NCBI GenBank assembly: GCA_029851415.1
Contig: CM056742.1
Coordinates: 134,776,715-134,840,714, forward strand
Length of the DNA: 64,000 nt
Direction: 5' to 3'
From: Eretmocerus hayati
Taxonomy: Eukaryota; Arthropoda; Insecta; Hymenoptera; Aphelinidae
The notes beneath the pieces are model-generated. The model saw nothing but the letters and a program-made list of their open reading frames with translations, had not been told where the DNA came from and did no database searches. Positions 9,914 to 21,049 of this stretch are shown in pieces. The position numbers and the translations under genes were made by a program. The stretch's first letter is position 1; every line of letters begins with the position of its first letter.

Positions 9914-11503
9914 ATGAATCGTGGCAAAAAGAGAAAATACAACGAGTTGACCATCGAGAAGAAAAAAGAAGTGCTTGATGCACTCAGCAAAGGTCAGAGT
10001 CATCGGAAAATTGCCGAACAGTTCTCAATTTCAAAATCAACAGTCGGGAATATAGCTGATGGCAGTGAAAAAGTTTTGCGGTTGTGGAATGAAAATTGTG
10101 ATGGTGAAAGGAAACGAAAGTTGCGACAAACTGAAAATGAACGTATCAACATTGCAATGTTTGAATTCTTCGCGAAGTGTCGTGCAGCTAATATTCCAGT
10201 ATCAGGGCCTCTGCTTCAAACTAAAGCTTTGAGAGTGGCAGAATCATTGAATATTGATAACTTCCATGCGAGTAACGGGTGGCTTCAAAGTTTTTTGACC
10301 AGAAACAACATCCAATACTGCACTCTTTCTGGACAGTCAGCCGATGCCGATTTGCAAGCTGCAACGGATTGGAAGTCAAAACTCCCAGAAAAAACGGAAG
10401 GGTACGAACTCTGTGATATATTCAATGGCGACGAAGGAGCTATCAACTATAGGCAACTTTTGCGCAAAAGTTATGTTGCAAAAGATGACCCTTGCAAGGG
10501 GGGGAAATTAGCCAAAGAGAGACTGAGTGTATTGTTTTGTTGCAGCGCAACCGGAGAAAAATTGAAACCCTTTGTGATTGGTAACTCCGCATACCCTCGT
10601 GCGTTTCGTGAAAATCGTGTTGATATAAACAATTTACCTGTAATATGGAAATCAAACCAGAAAGCTTGGATGACTTCGATTTATTTCACAGAATGGGCTA
10701 AAATTGTAAACATAAAAATGAAACTTGCTGGAAGGAAGATAATCATTTTTGTTGATAATGCATCGAGCCACAAATGCTCCATGTCTTTCAGTAATGTGAA
10801 AATAGAATTTTTGCCTCCAAACTTGACTTCAGAAGTGCAGCCTCTTGATCAAGGTATTATTCAGAATGTAAAATTGAACTATAGGAAGCTGATGCTACAA
10901 CACATTGTCAGTAAGCTGGAAACAGGTATCGAGAGAACAAACTTCATCAAGTCCATCTCAGTTTATCATGCTGTGAGGTGGATTGCTGCGGCATGGAACG
11001 AGGTGTCTTCCACAACAATTTTGAAGTGTTTTAAACGAGCTGGATTTGCACAAGAATTGAATAACGATGGCTTGGAAGCAGATGGAAATGTGAGATCGGC
11101 TAGTGATGTCCTAGGCCCGATAATAGAAGCATTGCCTGCGGAGTTACGAGAAGACATCTGTTCGGCGCAAGAAATTGTGGGTTGTGATGATCACTTGCAA
11201 GTTCACGAAGAATCACTTAGTTCGCCAGACGCAATCTTAGAGAGTGTATTGGCTGGTAGTTCAAGCAGGAATGTTCGTTCTGATGACAGTGATAGTGAAG
11301 ATTCATCTCTAGAGAATGTGACAAGTGTACCTAGCTATGAAGAAGCTCAATTGCATCTGAAAGAGTTTATGAAATTTGCATCCGTCCATTTACCTCAATG
11401 TATGAGTGATTTGTACAACGTTAATATCGAGTATGAAAAAGAACTATTTTCCCATAAATGTCCAGTTCAATCAAAAATTAGCAATTTTTTTAAACCAGTG
11501 TGA
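9914..11503 (+). CDS. Tigger/pogo-family DDE transposase (529 aa, intact)
   Basis: The protein would bind the element's subterminal repeats and cut and paste the transposon in the nucleus. Residues about 8-50 form a psq/CENP-B-type helix-turn-helix (SHRKIAEQFSISKSTVGNI). Residues about 75-135 fit the second CENP-B-type DNA-binding domain (ASNGWLQSFLTRNNI). The DDE_1 catalytic core spans about 165-360, with D173 in IFNGDEGAINY, D281 in IFVDNASSHK and D312 in QPLDQGIIQNVK, giving a DD30D spacing typical of pogo/Tigger. The first motif has GAINY instead of the usual TGLF/Y. An acidic Ser-rich stretch (about 445-465) precedes the tail. The last residues, QSKISNFFKPV (519-529), match a PCNA-binding PIP box. 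The ATG at 9914 is the first in frame and gives a full-length N-terminal domain. No frameshift or stop is present. Confidence 0.95.
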   Translation: MNRGKKRKYNELTIEKKKEVLDALSKGQSHRKIAEQFSISKSTVGNIADGSEKVLRLWNENCDGERKRKLRQTENERINIAMFEFFAKCRAANIPVSGPLLQTKALRVAESLNIDNFHASNGWLQSFLTRNNIQYCTLSGQSADADLQAATDWKSKLPEKTEGYELCDIFNGDEGAINYRQLLRKSYVAKDDPCKGGKLAKERLSVLFCCSATGEKLKPFVIGNSAYPRAFRENRVDINNLPVIWKSNQKAWMTSIYFTEWAKIVNIKMKLAGRKIIIFVDNASSHKCSMSFSNVKIEFLPPNLTSEVQPLDQGIIQNVKLNYRKLMLQHIVSKLETGIERTNFIKSISVYHAVRWIAAAWNEVSSTTILKCFKRAGFAQELNNDGLEADGNVRSASDVLGPIIEALPAELREDICSAQEIVGCDDHLQVHEESLSSPDAILESVLAGSSSRNVRSDDSDSEDSSLENVTSVPSYEEAQLHLKEFMKFASVHLPQCMSDLYNVNIEYEKELFSHKCPVQSKISNFFKPV

Positions 11504-11639
11504 AGTATTACTGTATTGTCGACGATAATTTCAAGCATCAACAAGGGTTTATATATGTATGACGAATTCTGATGACAACATATTAAAAATAATCCATATT
11601 CATCGTGTTTACATGATTTGTCGTGACTTTCCAGCCGGT

Positions 11640-11718
11640 GTTGGGTACATTGGCCACCTGCCTACATTGGACACTTTTCTCTTGCACCGAAGGTGTCCAA
11701 TGTACACAGGTTTCACTG
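11640..11718. repeat. right TIR and subterminal repeat of the Tigger element
   Basis: One direct TACATTGGCCACCTGCCTAC copy at 11644 keeps the left-end orientation, followed by the inverted GGTGTCCAATGTACACAGG that forms the terminal repeat. The right end therefore has fewer subterminal copies than the left. Confidence 0.75.
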
Positions 11719-11720
11719 TA

Positions 11721-12680
11721 TTACGCAATAGAAGTATGAAATCCAAAAGTTACCAGAGCAGCACAAGGGATCAGTGTTTATATATCACAACAACTGTTCT
11801 TGGACAGTCATCAGTTGGACTGACCTGTCTTACAACATCTAAATGTGAGAGACGATATCTTTTGATGTGTTGGACATTGACAGGTTCTTATTGAAACACG
11901 AAAAGCAATACGAAGAATATTCTATTGGTCGCACTTCTCTTCAACGAGAATGGTTTATGGACTTTTCTTTGAGATGCACAATTTTTCAGAGTTGGGTCTC
12001 TCTGAAGTATTGAGGAAACTGAAAGTCAATACACTGCTGAGATGTAGATTGATACTCATTTTTTCGCACGATCAAATCCTAAATTCACCAAATATTTTTG
12101 AAGATCAACTCTTGACACTGCACAACAGCGAGAATGATACCCAGACAGACAAGAAAACCCACAACAATAGGTGGCTCTTGATCCTCCAACAATGAGAGCT
12201 GATATCTGCAAGCTCGCTGCAGCCGGTGCTACGATCGGCATCAATTGGTATTGAATCTCTGCTGTTATCTCTTCATAATATAATCAAAATAGTCAAAAAC
12301 GTTACAACATGTTACTGCTACAACATGTTACTGCTTACTGCTGGAGCGGAATAACGCCGTCTGCTACACATGCGGCTGCATCAAAACATCACCCGTCTTC
12401 TCGCGGTCGATCGTCCTGCGTAGTCGACCCCAACAACCGATTGTGTTCGACTTCGAGTGTCGTAACGCGGCTGAAATCTTGACGCGAAAAAATTGGGAAG
12501 GGTCGAAACTAGTGAGCAAGATATTTCGGCACTAAACGCTGTCAGCGGCGAAATGACTTGCCAATATCCTTGTTGAGGACCGAAATAACGGGTTCAGAAG
12601 GATTAAGACCCCCCTGAACCCAGGAAAGCATGAAATAAGTAAGTTCGAAAAAATGCGTGAGGTTCAAACGGCCCAACTCA
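11721..12680. other. no gene recognised
   Basis: Short ORFs only (up to about 110 codons, without motifs). GC content rises after about 12330. Confidence 0.5.
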
Positions 12681-12683
12681 GCG

Positions 12684-12691
12684 TATATAAG
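12684..12691 (+). promoter_or_regulatory. possible TATA box
   Basis: TATATAAG lies in a locally GC-richer context and is followed by a CT-rich tract. No initiator, ORF or gene downstream supports it, so this is only a motif match. Confidence 0.18.
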
Positions 12692-12907
12692 GCACGGCAG
12701 CCTTGCCCGCGCTCTCTCTCTTTCTCACATGTTCTTCTCTTTCATATACTCGCCAGCAAGGCGCTGCCGGACCCTTTTGATGTTGTTGAGGAGATGAATT
12801 CACAAATTATACTGATTCAATGCCAGTAAAAAACTTGTCCGTCCGGATCCCGCCCATCAGGCTGCCTATATGTGGAGGAAGTGAAATATATTGCGAGGTA
12901 CAATGGG

Positions 12908-13390
12908 TGGCCGTAGAGGTCATGGGTGGTCTGATCTGATCTGGAGCGGTCTGGGACGGTCTAGAACGGTCTGGAATGACCTGAGACGGCCTGAAACGAT
13001 CTGCGATGATATGGGACGTTCTGTTACGGTCCAAAACGGTATGGTACGGCCTCGAATGGTCTGAAATAGTCTAAGACGGTCTGGTAAGTTCCGAAATTGT
13101 CTAGTACGGTATGGTAAGGTCTGGAATGATTTCGAATGGTCTGATACGATCTGAGACGTTCTGGTATGGTCTGGAACGGCCTTGGGTGGTCTAAAATGGT
13201 TTTCCACTATGCGTTAACTTCTAATATGGTCTGGAACGGTTAGGAAATAATTTTAAATGATCTGGTGTGATCTAGAACGGTTTAGTACGGTTTGGCACGG
13301 TCTTATAGGGTCTGGAGCTGTCTGGGACGATTTAATATGATCTGGTACGGACTAGCAGCGATGGTCTAGAATGGCGTGGGATTGTCTGGA
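12908..13390 (+). repeat. degenerate 10-bp minisatellite
   Basis: The unit is close to GGTCTGGAAC and recurs about every 10 bp for roughly 480 bp, with many substitutions (GGTCTGAAAT, GGTATGGTAC, CGTTCTGGTA). The ORFs reading through it give repetitive Arg/Pro/Asp peptides and are not genes. Period and composition are seen directly. Confidence 0.85.
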
Positions 13391-15770
13391 TTAGGCTGAG
13401 CTAGCTAAAATATAATACGTGTCCGTGTTTGCTATACCTGAGAGATTCGGTAGGTGGGTAGATTGGTGCTCAGGCAGGTGGTTCGCGAGTGGGCGGCTAG
13501 ACTGGCTGGTGGGTAATTATAACTCTTTGATGCCTTAGTTTAACAAAGTATTCTGTTCACTAAGTTGAATAGAGAACTCTTCTTGATCCCACCAATCATA
13601 TTTTGCAGATACCATTTTTGAGTTACAGAGGCTTTTCAAGGGCCTCTGACCAGGCTGACTTATCAAGAATATTTGCAAGCCGAACGAACGTTAGCGAGAG
13701 GAGCAATAACCATACTGGCAATGATCCTGAAGACTGACAACTGCAAGAAAGAACAAAAAGATGGCTCCTCGGTCACATCTACAATAACTTGCATTGAATG
13801 TTGATGAAATGGCTCAGCACAGTTCAAGAATTTTATACGCTTAATCTCGCATCAGGCTACACAACAATACGGTATTTTTGGGAAAAATTTCCCCACCAGA
13901 AGTTACTTCTGAGAGAGTCGGATGAAAATTACCGATCGTGGTGACCCGGTTTGGAGACTGTCTCCATTGCATCTAGAATTTCCAGGAAATTCCAAGCTCG
14001 GCGATCGCCAGACTAAGAAAATTTGATAATGGCAAGACCACCTGCGTGATAGAGTCTGAGCGTTTAATGGCTTGACGGTGCTTCGGTCGCCACTACTGTA
14101 TACAGTGGCGAAGTCGTAATATAGTGGTAGGTCAATGGTAGTTCCAGTCACTATCCCTTGAGACTGCAGCCACACCAGTGCCAACACGTTACCGTCACAA
14201 GCATGATACAATTTCGAGCTGTGCGCTAGCCTTTGCCAAACGTACTGCATTTCGTCGCTGACAACGATTCGTTGCATTCGCTCCAGAGCAATTTTGCTTT
14301 CAGGACCAATTAAGCTCGTTTTCGAATTGTGTGCACCTTATCACTTCTCTACGTCTTTACTTCAATGGATCTCCGATCGTCATATTCCTATTATTTTCAT
14401 TTCATATTCGTGTGTGTTACGAGCATGATGGTTTCACTCTGAATCAGGGTGGTTCTCTCACTTGACCTGCTACAACTGCTGAACAAATATATTTTAGATA
14501 TATCTTTCGACTGGTCCATTTTATCCATAATCTTCTGGGACTCGTTTCCCTGATTGACATTCTGCCTTCACAATAATCTGAAGAGCAATGATATAGTCCC
14601 GTCTGCGTAGAACTTTTTGTTTGTCCGTCGCGTACAGCTGTATCTCAGGAAATACTGAGCCAAAAGTACCCACCTCGGGCTAATCATGATCCAGGAGTAT
14701 AGAATAATGGAAATGAGAGATAGGTGGGTATGTTTTGACAATGATTTTTATAGAATGGCCGGGAGGAGGGGGGGAGGGGAGATGTATAGGTAAATAGGAC
14801 CCAGAATAAATGTGGAACCGATGGCAATGATCGTTTTTCTGACTTTTCCATCAGTTGAGACTGAGGTGGTTGCTGAAGACTCAGAATTCCTTTATTACCG
14901 GGTTCCTGGTACGAATTGCGAGGACGAACGTCTCTATCTCCCATAAGACTCGATCTAAGGGGCGAGGTCACGATTCTTGAGAATCAGAATCGGAATATCT
15001 CGCTATTCAGTGACTCCTCTTCAAGAGCGAGAGACGTTCATTCTCACAGATCGTATCACAGACTCATTCCTGAAGCAATTCCGAGTCATTTGTGACCACT
15101 TCCGTCTCAATTGATGAAGGAACCGTTGCGTAAAGTTTGATCGCGTATTCGCCGCGTATCTCGGGCATGGTTTTTTCTCAAAATAGAAACCCATCTCTTC
15201 TACAACTCTAGCCTCGAAATCAAATTTTCCTCACTTCTGAACAGTTCTAGTGATAGGTGGTATCCTATCACACGAATAAAGTGATGAATAATTTTTTGTA
15301 GATTTTTCCAAAATCTACTGGAAGATTTCATGTTGTTACAAAATCACTTCCAAGGATCAGGGGATGATCTCCTCTAAAACTAAAAATCCCGAGACATCTC
15401 CATTCTAACGCGGAATCGAGTATCAAAAATAACCGGTTCCATGAATTCGCAAAAATTCTCACATCAAAGAGTTTGTTTATTCCTAATGATTGAGTGAATG
15501 TTGCGAGACTGAAGTTATTGGGAACTATTTCTCCGAGAATTTGTTCTCTGACAACTCAGGTAGAGTAAATCATGTCAACCTCAAATTGTCGCACTTGTGA
15601 AAAAAACATCAATTCTCTTTGTAGATTTTCAAGAAACTAGAAGAAGAGAGAGTTAGTCATTTTTCCGACCGACGGACTTTTTTGAGTTATAGAAACAATC
15701 AAAGCGGAAAATGTCTAAAATTGTCACTATCCTAGAACAAAATGTCATTCATTGCTCGTTAGTATACATA
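13391..15770. other. no gene recognised
   Basis: A 124-codon minus-strand ORF at 13903-14277 is the longest; its product has no motif I recognise and no splice context was evident. The rest carries only shorter ORFs. Confidence 0.45.
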
Positions 15771-17863
15771 TGAGTGATTCTGGAGCAAGCTGGACAAAAC
15801 CGTCACCAGAGGGGTCTGGGAAAAATCCGCAAAAATTTTTTTCCATTAGTACTATGTTGAAATAGTACGAAAAAATTTTTTTCAGATTTTTTCGGCCCCC
15901 CCTGTGGGCCCCAGGGCCCATGAAAGGGCCATTTTAGGCCCTTTTTTAGCCTATTCTAGGAAAATCATAGCTCCGACGCAATTCAATATTTTTCAACGTA
16001 CTTGGGCGCATTTTTCTCGTCAAGACTAGTACTTTGGAGAAAAAAATTGTCCAAGGCCACCTAGTGAGCCTGACGACTTCTGCCACCTATTTATTGAGAG
16101 CAAATTTTAGCGATTTTTGGGCTTGCTTCAAAGTGACGTAGCTCTCACTAGACATGTGATAATCGACTTTTACAAGTAGTCATTTTGAAGGTCTTGAAAA
16201 TACCTACAATTTGCCCACTTTTAAAAGTCAATTATCGCACTTTTTGTTGGAGCTACAGTCGATACAAGTTGAGCTATTTACGAAAAAGTCGAAAATTCAG
16301 GACTCGATTCCAAAAATATATCTTAATTTTTTTTCACCAAACTTGTGCGAGAATGTTCTTTCAGACATCTACTTTTATTAAAAAAAATTTGGCGGAGTTT
16401 ATTTTTTTTCATTTTTTTTGCCGAGCGTTACAAAATGCCGCATTTCGCGGTTTTAGCAAAAACAGCATCTTTGACCACGGTCACATATGCTCCCATCTGG
16501 ACTCATGTGCACCAATCTGTGTGAAAGTACTCCCCAAAGTACCCCCAAGTACGTGTAAAAAGTTGCGGGGACGAGCCTCCACCCAGGAGCGAGCTGTAGG
16601 TTCTATTCACCGTGTCCAAAATAGGCATTATTTTGGCTATTCGAGCGTAAGCGACTGAGAGCATGATTTTACTTGTTCTGGCTTACAAATGAGATAATGG
16701 GCTAGAATGAGGATCCAAACATACTTTTCCGACTCAAAATGACCATCTGAACACAATTGTGAGGTCAGTTTAGCTCTAGAATGTCGTCTAGTGCCTCAAC
16801 GGGTCAGAACCCGTCGACAGAATCTAAGTTCTTGAGGGGCAAAGGGACGACTATTTGGAGCAAAACTGACCTCGGAATTGTGTTCAGATGGTCATTTTGA
16901 GTCGGAAAGTATGTTTGGATCCTCATTCTAGCCCATTATCTCATTTGTAAGCCAGAACAAGTAAAATCATGATCTTGGTCGCTTACGCTCGAATAGCCTA
17001 AATAATGCCTATTTTGGACACGGTGAATAGAACCTACAGCTCGCTCCTGGGTGGAGGCTCGTCCCCGCAACTTTTTACACGTACTTGGGGGTACTTTGGG
17101 GAGTACTTTCACACAGATTGGTGCACATCAGTCCAGATGGGAGCATATGTGACCGTGGTCAAAGATGCTGTTTTTGCTAAAACCGCGAAATGCGGCATTT
17201 TGTAACGCTCGGCAAAAAAAATAAAAAAAAATAACCTCCGCCAAATTTTTTTTACTAAAAGTAGATGTCTGAAAGAACATTTTCGCACAAGTTTGGTGAA
17301 AAAAAATTAAGATATATTTTTGGAATCGAGTCCTGAATTTTCGACTTTTTCGTAAATAGCTCAACTTGTATCGACTGTAGCTCCAACAAAAAGTGCGATA
17401 ATTGACTTTTACAAGTGGGCAAATTGTAGGTATTTTCAAGACCTTCAAAATGACTACTTGTAAAAGTCGATTATCACATGTCTAGTGAGAGCTACGTCAC
17501 TTTGAAGCAAGCCCAAAAATCGCTAAAATTTGCTCTCAATAAATAGGTGGCAGAAGTCGTCAGGCTCACTAGGTGGCCTTGGACAATTTTTTTTCTCCAA
17601 AGTACTAGTCTTGACGAGAAAAATGCGCCCAAGTACGTCGAAAAATATTGAATTGCGTCGGAGCTATGATTTTCCTAGAATAGGCTAAAAAAGGGCCTAA
17701 AATGGCCCTTTCATGTGCCCTGGGGCCCACAGGGGAGGCCGAAAAAATCTGAAAAAAATTTTTTCGTACTATTTCAACATAGTACTAATGGCAGAAAATT
17801 TTTGCGGATTTTTCCCAGACCCCCCTGGTGACGGTTTTGTCCAGCTTGCTCCAGAATCACTCA
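15771..17863. mobile_element. 2.1-kb near-perfect palindrome (foldback element), TA-flanked
   Basis: The left arm begins TGAGTGATTCTGGAGCAAGC and the right arm ends with its exact reverse complement; TA lies immediately outside both (15769-15770 and 17864-17865). The arms are about 1.03 kb, remain closely matched to within about 20 bp of the centre (near 16817), and the loop is about 35 bp. The two ORFs at 16185-16658 (+) and 17128-17448 (-) are mirror images that encode nearly the same peptide, which reflects the palindrome and not a gene pair. Arms contain a long GGGCCC-rich block and A/T-tracts. A TA duplication suggests the Tc1/mariner group, but this rests on two bases. Confidence 0.88.
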
Positions 17864-20160
17864 TATACGTAGATGAGAGAAATCATTTTGACTGCCATTT
17901 TGTGCCGATGCGATCTCAATCGAATCGAATGTTGATTGTGTACAAACTTCTGAAAAGTATCTGATAAGTAAATTTTGGAGTCATGTTTATGATACCCATG
18001 GCACCTTGAAACTAAGGGTCCAATAATCATATTGAATTTACCTTCAATATTTGAGAATAGTTCTGCTGGCTAAATAAATGGGGTCGAAATAAGTCAAGCA
18101 CACTGTATCAGAAAAACTATCGTTCTGAAGTGAGTAAACCGAGATAAAGGACAGCTTCGGCCGTTTAATAGTCTATCAGCGAGAGTATGCTGAACTTTAG
18201 TCCATCGTAAAAAACTTGAAAGAAACTTGGTCCGTGCAACTTTGCCCATGTCGATACAAGGGGGAAAGGATCTAAGCGATGCATTCAGTACTGTTTGCGA
18301 TTATCAAAGGTTTCGCTTGGAACAAAAAAGTGCCACTCAAGAATAGCCATCAGGGAGCATGGAATTCCAGATTATACTTGAAAGCTGGGGTACAGTACCG
18401 TTTGGAATGCATCAAAATGTAACGAAAAATTGGATATTGTAGGTCAGAGCAGAAGTTAGCGGGGAACAAGTGACAGCGTGAACCGATGAATAGAAGCACC
18501 ATTTTTGCTCCGTGTATGCGCTTTGCTCTCTCATATACTCATATACATATGAATGAAATTGAATTTACTCCGTTCAAAGCATCCAGGCAAGCGTGACGGA
18601 AATGTCGAGAGAAAAGTGAAAAACATTTGGGATGAAATTATGTAACGCGCGTGAACTTGATGCTCTGAGCTTGGTTTTATACTAGATGTGTGATGTCGGT
18701 TACGAAGGTTCACTGAATGAGACTTATTTTCACCCAACACGATGAGAAAAATTGGTTGAGTGTTGTTTCTACTATTCTCCCCAAACTCCAAAATCTATGA
18801 GCGGGCATAATTTCTTTTTCTACTATTTTTCCTAAAATCAGCATTTTGTACAACCTGGGTGAATCCCTCGAGAGAGCATGAAAACTCGATTCTCTCACTC
18901 TCGAACGAGCTCCTAAAACTACGCGTCATCGTTCAGAAGTATTTGAAAAAGTATTCGGAGAGCCATGTATTTCAGGAACGTAGAAATGAGTCAATGCTGT
19001 TGTACAAAATATATCGCACTTGATCAGCGGTTAACCCAACATGAAAAAAATTTGCAACAAAGTTAAAGAGTGCCCATTTCTGAGATTGAGACATGGCAAA
19101 TGTTCGGTGCATGATGGACTCTCAACTGATAGATTTTTTCGTTTGCAAACGTAAAAAAAGCATGTATGCATGCTATTCAACAATAAAAAAGCTGCTATGA
19201 GTCAGAATTATGGTATTGACGAGATCAACTGGGTTACCTAGATAACCATTGATGCACAACTGACTCAAATTACAAAATATGAATACGATGATCAACCCTT
19301 TTGGATCACAAATTCATTTTCAATAAATTACTTGGTTCGGCAAAGTGTTCGAATCAAGCCTCATCAAAATTTTGCTGAACCAAAGCACGAGACCGACCCA
19401 TTTGAGAACGAGGTTAGCCGAATGTAAAGAAATTCCGAAGGTGAGGGGAACTCTGAAGGCTTCTGAAAATCTTGTTCGCTTGAAATAGCGTACCACGAAA
19501 AAGCATCGCATTACACGTATTACTGCGCTCGCTCGGGACATCCCACAGGAGACTAGGTTTTACTGCATATTTCATATTTTGCTGTTGCACATATATTTGC
19601 TCACTATTTGGAGATTTTTCACCTCGATGTGTCACACACTTTCCCATAGCTCGTGGCAGTCAGGATTTTATGCAAAACATGTGAACACATACAAGTACGA
19701 GTATTTCAAGTGGTAGGTTTTGGATCTCTCTAATCCCAAAGGGCAGAAGTTCGCGTTGCACAGACCATTTTTCGCTCACGTGCCACCACTCTTCCGTGAC
19801 AGCTAAGATGGACTTCCAAGATCTCTTTCTGTTTCTTGCCGATTCGATGTAGGATGACTCGACTGGTTGTTTGTACAACAGAAGGCTGGCTTCAGTCTAG
19901 ATATGTTGTTTCTCAGCACTATTGTCGGACTTATCACAAAATTGTGATAAATAATATGTTCATGAACAAACCAAGATATTACTGGTACATTTTTGAAAAG
20001 TTGAATGATCTATCGCTTTTATGGGACCGTTCTGCTTGGCTGCTGATTTATTCCAATCAATATCAGCTTCCAATTAAAATCAGAATATATTCATATTATC
20101 TATGATTCCAATACTATAAAAAAATTCCGTAGAATAAAAAATTTTTGAAAATGTTTAAGT
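17864..20160. other. no gene recognised
   Basis: AT-rich; only ORFs of 60-86 codons on the minus strand at 18.5-19.9 kb, none with motifs. Confidence 0.5.
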
Positions 20161-21049
20161 CGCTCAAAAGTTTTTTTTTTTATTAAAGTAAATTCAATCA
20201 CAAAAAGGATTATTTTGCTACAAGAATGAATACATATCTTCTTAAGCTTGTATACAATATTTCTCGGTTCAGATATTCAAGTTACAATCTTTCAAAAAAT
20301 TGAACAGTGTTTTACAATTCTTGGTAGTTGGGTTTGCTAGGAACATATTGACATGAAAAGGGGGGGGGGTATAGATCCCAACTTCGTCAAGTTCTTAGTA
20401 ATTCAACACGCTGGGAATTGTAGAGCCCACATTGCCAGATTATGTGGTTTAAGTCCTCTGATGGAAAATTGCACTTGCATTTTGCATCATTCACATAGCC
20501 AATTCGAGTCAAGGACGCATTGAGCGAATAATGATTCGCACGGCATCTGTTTATTGGGCTCGTAATTTCCCGGGCAAGTCATTTGCCCGAAAACCATGGT
20601 TTGTGGGATGTACTGAAAAAAGTTTCAAAGTATTCTGTTCCTTTCTTAGCGCTACTTTCGATTATGTCATCGACAGTCTGATTGAATGCCGATGCTCTAG
20701 CACTTGGTCGGAGATCGGTGAAGGAAATTTTGATAAGAGGAGAGGCCTCTGCTCTTGAAGCTTCCTTAGCCTTCAAATCGGCAAATTCGTTACCAGTAAT
20801 ATTTTTGTGTGCTGGTACCCAATTCAAAGTTATGCTGCTATCATTCACGGCTCTGTCATTGAACTCTCGTAATTTCTTCCTCAACTGAAGAATATACGGA
20901 TTCAATCTAATATCAAATTTGATATTCTTGAGAGATGATAGCGCGCTTAACGAGTCGCTAAAGATGAGATAATTACGATCTGGTTGAGAGGAGGCTGATT
21001 CAACCGCTTTCAGCAAAGCCACTGTTTCCGCTGTACCGCTCAAAAGTTA
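20161..21049 (-). mobile_element. 5'-truncated non-LTR retrotransposon with 12-bp target duplication
   Basis: The 12-bp word CGCTCAAAAGTT stands at 20161-20172 and at 21038-21049, bracketing the insert. Immediately inside the left copy is a T-run (an A-tail on the minus strand, after TTTAATAA). The minus-strand insert codes for the RNase H domain and C-terminus of a jockey/R1-like ORF2. Truncated 5' end, poly(A) 3' end and a target duplication of this length are the standard signature of target-primed reverse transcription. The inserted sequence is about 867 bp. Confidence 0.9.
20269..21037 (-). pseudogene. non-LTR ORF2 fragment: RNase H domain and Cys/His C-terminus
   Basis: The first part (20579-21037) reads as an RNase H domain: the Glu in SGTAETVALL, the Asp in FSDSLSAL, and the WVPAHKN...GNEFAD block supply the acidic catalytic set plus the conserved His. 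An in-frame TGA follows KPWFSGK at 20576-20578. Beyond it the same frame stays open for about 75 codons and carries a C-x-C-x8-H-x4-C knuckle (CKCNFPSEDLNHIIWQC, about 20430-20483) usual after RNase H in these elements. A further stop and a frameshift at the nine-base C/G homopolymer near 20361 separate it from the terminal NPTTKNCKTLFNFLKDC block, which ends at the stop at 20269-20271. The reverse transcriptase and endonuclease are missing because of 5' truncation. It cannot move on its own. Confidence 0.85.

Larger units (their letters stand above)
9407..11718 (+). mobile_element. complete Tigger/pogo-type DNA transposon (2.3 kb)
   Basis: The left end starts CAGTAAAACCTGTTACATTG and the right end is its imperfect inverted copy, ending CAGGTTTCACTG, over a 28-29 bp TIR. 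Both ends abut the dinucleotide TA (9405-9406 and 11719-11720), the target duplication of the Tc1/mariner/pogo group. The word TACATTGGCCACCT recurs at least five times near the ends (9420, 9439, 9521, 9538 and 11644 areas), alternating with TTGGACACTTTTC and GCACCG words. One intact transposase ORF lies in the middle. Uninterrupted coding and well-preserved ends suggest a recent insertion; whether it is active is not known. Confidence 0.93.

Noticed and set aside
12807..13207. Minus-strand ORFs rich in Arg, Pro and Asp
   Set aside because: They are products of the 10-bp minisatellite.
16185..17448. Two opposed ORFs encoding nearly the same 100-residue peptide
   Set aside because: They are mirror images produced by the 2.1-kb palindrome, and no domain is present.
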